Source of the DNA: Halocaridina rubra
Lineage: Eukaryota > Arthropoda > Malacostraca > Decapoda > Atyidae
Assembly: GCA_037179515.1 (NCBI GenBank)
Contig: JAXCGZ010001901.1
Coordinates: forward strand, 80,001 to 144,000
DNA: 64,000 bases
Reading direction: 5' to 3'
Of the stretch, positions 42,400-64,000 are shown in pieces. The notes under the pieces are model-generated. The model worked only from the letters and a program-made list of their open reading frames with translations. It was not told the DNA's origin and made no database searches. A program made the position numbers and the translations under genes. Every line of letters begins with the position of its first letter. Position 1 is the first letter of the stretch.

Positions 42400-45209
42400 A
42401 TTAAGATAAAAAATTGGTCAGTTACCAAGAGGGGAAAGGACAGAATATGAATAGTGTGAGATAGAAATAAAGAATTGGTTATAAATGTCAGCTGCATGGT
42501 CATGGTAATTGGGAACTCTGAAAACTTAACAGATCAGGTATTATGAGCGACTCCCAGAACATTATATAACCCCATCATCCAACTTGACATATGTTAAAGA
42601 AAGTTTTGTTTTAACTTGAAATGCAGAGTAAAGTCTTTGAATGAAGCACAATTACAGCACATTTATGCAAGTCTAGGCAAGCTGACATATTTAGTAATTA
42701 CCTTAAAAGAGCAATTACAATCAAATATTGTTTGCTATTATAGAGATATAGCGAATTGAAAGTGTGCTTTTGTTAGAAATTTGTTTTAAAATTATTTTGA
42801 GACTAAGTTTGAGTTATGAGCATTAAACTTTTTCATTAAATATTTGCTATTTGTTCTACTGCCTTTATTCCATTTAGGCCAAAAGGAATCATGTTCGTAT
42901 TTTAATGTAATATAATATCATCAAACATATTGAGGTCACTCGTGAAGCACTTATAGTGCACAACAGTACATAACTTATCAATTGAGGCTCCGTTCGGAGT
43001 ATGACACCAGTGCCATTTTTTAAAAGTGCCTAAAATTGCATTTTAACTGGCCCCAATCGATTGGGGGTCTTCTTATTCAAGTACTATTTATAAGAAGAAG
43101 ACATATTTCGAAGATAACCAATCTTTTGATATGCACTTTGTATTGGAAATGGAAAATCTCCTTTGATGGAGAGAACATATTCATCCATGTCATGACTATG
43201 TTTTCTCCTCTCAAGTGGAATGAAAATGCGTATGTGAAAGGCTAGCATGAAAAGCTGTGGAAGAGGTGGACCAGACTACTAAAAATATTTAATTTAATGT
43301 CAGTAATGCTTGGAGTCGGGATTTAAAATAAAAAATTAGATTCTTGTGTAAACGTATGGTGCACAAATGGTTAGCTTTCATTCTACATATTCTTATCCTA
43401 AAGATTTGAAAACAGTTGGCTTAGTGGAAGGTGAAAACCAATGATGTGAAAGAGATGCGAGTCTGTGAAAGATATAAGTATAAAAGATCTATGAGGATAT
43501 ATTTAAAATATCAGTTGATGGGTAAGAAGGATTAGATTTATGAGAGACCCTGCAAGACAGTGCTCATTACTAAAAACTCTTGACAGAAATTTTTTTGAAA
43601 ATAAACAAGCATCTTTTCCCTGTTACCAATGTAGCTGCTGCTTTTAATTCTGCTACTTCAAAATTTGTTAGTGTATCTCTTTAGTTTCAAATCCCATAGA
43701 CGAGATGATAATGATCCAGTGGTTTTGCTCTGTGAAGTTCATGGTCCTGCTCTACTTCTTGTTATATGCTGCTTCAGTGCTTTAATCACCACTGTTTGAC
43801 AGCAACAACTAACACATCTCACTCCGTCATTTTATCATCATGTTCTACCCCCGCTGCTTATTTGCTTGGCGACTGTTAATAGTTTTTTTGGATACAACCT
43901 CTTATAGTTTTCATTTAAAAGTTTTTTTCACATTGACCTATAATTTAAAGGTGGTTCTATTTAGAAATACTTTTTTCATATTGATACAGTGTCATACCTA
44001 CTTACTAATATTGCATAAAACAATACGTAAAAGGATATATAATATATAAACTAAGACAGTTTTAAGACAAATAGCAAGAGCATAATACAGTACATTATAC
44101 CTTGCCCACGATTTTTCCCTATATGTTCCACATACGAGTGTGGATGATTTCCAATTAGCATGCCATTCTCTCTGCCAGTAATGAAATGGAAGTCGATATC
44201 TTGCATCTGTTTTATTGGTACCTTGTATGAGTCGGATTTTTCTAATCGAGGGAGTCAATAGCTCTATTAATGTCAAGGGGGGCAGTACAAGACTTTTGAA
44301 CAGAGGTGTAGCTGATCACTAGTGCACTGAGGTACGAATAACTTTGTTGACATGTTGCAAGGAAAGGGATAATGAGTTTATAACCAGAATTTTTTTAGAC
44401 TAGCTAATATATAAACTTTATGCCAGTGATTTTTATTAAATATACTGTACAGTGGGAAATAATCACACAATAAGGAATGATCAGTGCAGTATGTGGAGGT
44501 AAGTTTAGCAGCTCTGATACTGGTTCTTACTGAAAAACTTAAATCAGGGCAAAATTTTTATATAATGGTCCAGTTATACATCATGAACTACCTTTCTAGA
44601 AAGGGCTAGGATGGTGACCGGTTTTGAAGGATGTTAATGAAAATTCATGTTTAGTGTAAAAACTTTTATGAATACTTTTATTTCTACGTAGTAATGATTC
44701 TTGTTCACCTGTAAGGCACAAAGTGATGGAAAGGAAGCGCATGTACGAATTGTAGTGTGGTAAATGTAGATAATTTTTTTTTCATTTTGTAAATTATTTT
44801 TTTGTAAAGTCACAAAACACAATTAAAATATTTACTATTTAGATATTATTCAGATACTCTGAAATATGTAAAGAAAATATTAAGTACTTAACTCTTTTAC
44901 AACAAAACTATGAAGAGATTTTTACAAATCTAAAAATTTTCTCAATAATTGACTAGAATGAAGAAAGCACCTATAAAAACTTAAAACTTATGAAATAATA
45001 ACATATTCCAGCTAAACCCACTTGAAAGATCAACATATTTATTATTTTTTCTATTTGCTTTTTGTCAAATAATTTACCATTAAAGCTATACTGTATACAA
45101 AAGTCAACATTTAACAAGTATGTTACAAACAATTTGGAAGAGAATTATTGAAAACGGTATGAAAACCTTACAATAAAAAATAAACAATCTGATATTTTGC
45201 AGAATCTCC
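42400..45209. other. Intergenic region between eIF3m and unc-45
   Basis: A+T-rich sequence with no supportable gene or recognised repeat family. The part next to 45210 should include the unc-45 3' UTR (gene on the - strand). Confidence 0.5.
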
Positions 45210-62742
<17,533 letters not shown>

Positions 62743-64000
62743 CTGTTAAGGAATAAAGGATTTTTGTAATTTTTTTCAACAATATATCTCAATAAAGCTA
62801 GCAAGATGGCTACCTCTCCAACAGAGCAAGTGAGATACCAGGACTTAATCATCCTTGTGTGTGCTCAGCTGGTCCATGGGAAGAAGATTAACAAAAGGGA
62901 AACAAGGAATGCTGCCCTAAGCCTTATAGTCAATCCCAATGACATGAGGAAAGCATTGGGCAAAAGTCCCTCTTATTCACCACCAAATCTATAAATGCCA
63001 AAGCATAATATGATACCAACTGCATCAAACATGAGTTTACAGTTTAACTATACAGTTTCATTACTATAAAACATACAGTATAACTTTGGGAAAAATAAAA
63101 GTATAAAATGCCATATACTGAACCTTAATTCGTGTTGCTAATAGTATTCATTTAATAAGAACATGAAAATAAATCTTGACTAAAAGTTACAGTCTTATAA
63201 TGGTTTGCATCATGAATTCAGTAGGGCTAGAATGTTGCCGTCTTCAAAATACGTGCTAAATGTTTTCACTTCAGAGGATTCAAACATTATATAGTTATGA
63301 AGATGATGATTACAATGAGGAAAGTGACTGTTTGCAAAGTTTCGGACAGCACCATTACAACACTGACCAAAGCAAAAAGCCTATTTGTACTCAGTGGAAT
63401 TTCAGGATCTGAATATAGTACTGAGCATCGAACTGGCTCTGCCAATTTCAAGAACTTCAAAAGAAAATAATCTTCACAGTGTGAAGGTGATTAGAGCTAC
63501 AAAATAATTGAAATGAATGAAATTTTAAAATAACATAAAATTGTGCATACAGTGCACTGTCATACAAATGCATTATAATTACTGCTTTATGATGTCCAGT
63601 ACCTGTAAAGATTGACATAATAGGAACACAAATAGCACGAAAAAACTCGCCATTTACAGTGGAGTGTAGCTGAATAAATATTAATGTAATTTCTATTAAC
63701 AGTTAATTTTTTTATAAAGTTCAAAAAGTAAGCATTTTATATATTAGGAGAGAAAAAATCTCTTCTGTCTGGTAAATTGTTACTTAACTTAATTCAAACT
63801 CCAGACCATTGGCTCTCCACACTGATGTGTGAAAGTACACTTCATTTTGCAGTAAGTACACAATACATACTTTATTCTTGTTAGTGCAGTACAGTTAGTA
63901 CTGTATTGCTTAATGTTTCAGAAAAATGTGCTGTATGTATTAGTATACAGTAACAATGTCTTATCAGTTAGGCAGTACAGGATAGGAAAAAGAGTAGAAT
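62743..64000. other. unc-45 intron, upstream part
   Basis: The acceptor for the exon 62516-62742 is at 62743-62745. No earlier unc-45 exon could be recognised up to the window end. A + strand ORF at 62806-62994 (62 residues, starting MATSPTEQVRYQDL) has no family I know. Confidence 0.5.

Noticed and set aside
62806..62994. A 62-codon + strand ORF (MATSPTEQVRYQDL...)
   Set aside because: It has no recognisable family and sits in an unc-45 intron on the opposite strand; kept only as a note because chance cannot be excluded.

Overview
The window is animal nuclear DNA. Its genes are split by GT-AG introns, it is A+T-rich, and it carries long TA/CT microsatellites and many degraded retroelements. 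The protein families (VPS35, FBXO22, eIF3m, UNC-45) are general to animals. The CsRn1-type LTR element, tRNA-headed SINE-like repeats, TTAGG-like motifs and very long dinucleotide tracts suggest an arthropod, most likely a decapod crustacean. That placement is inference and not proven by the sequence.

Five host genes lie in the window. (1) VPS35, + strand, 3' part only: nine coding exons from 236 to the stop at 12064. (2) FBXO22, - strand, complete: seven coding exons, ATG at 19038, stop at 14304, convergent with VPS35. (3) An intronless C2H2 zinc-finger gene, + strand, 23653-25191, with a broken finger just upstream. (4) eIF3m, + strand, complete: eight coding exons, 33344-41172. (5) unc-45, - strand, 3' half only: eight coding exons from 62742 down to the stop at 45210, convergent with eIF3m. 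The exon phases in each multi-exon gene join without error.

Mobile DNA fills the gaps and introns. At 27383-32293 is a CsRn1-type Ty3/gypsy element with gag, protease, RT, RNase H and integrase. It has a normal 5' LTR and tRNA-Trp-like primer site, but its 3' LTR is inverted and truncated. The whole unit is flanked by a 4-bp duplication, GGTT, and sits inside an older antisense LINE. The long unc-45 introns hold a Jockey-like LINE (about 48.7-51.1 kb), a head-to-head array of 273-bp units with tRNA-like cores (52.3-53.5 kb), and a Mutator-like transposon carrying an antisense RTE-like LINE (55.2-60.2 kb). The VPS35 introns hold a 161-bp TA-flanked MITE and a perfect 53-bp-stem foldback set in TA repeats. 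eIF3m intron 1 holds SINE copies and a Tc1/mariner-like MITE.

The host genes are housekeeping functions (retromer sorting, ubiquitin ligase adaptor, translation initiation, myosin chaperone) with no evident shared pathway. The most unusual structures are the inverted-LTR retrotransposon and the mirrored tRNA-like array.
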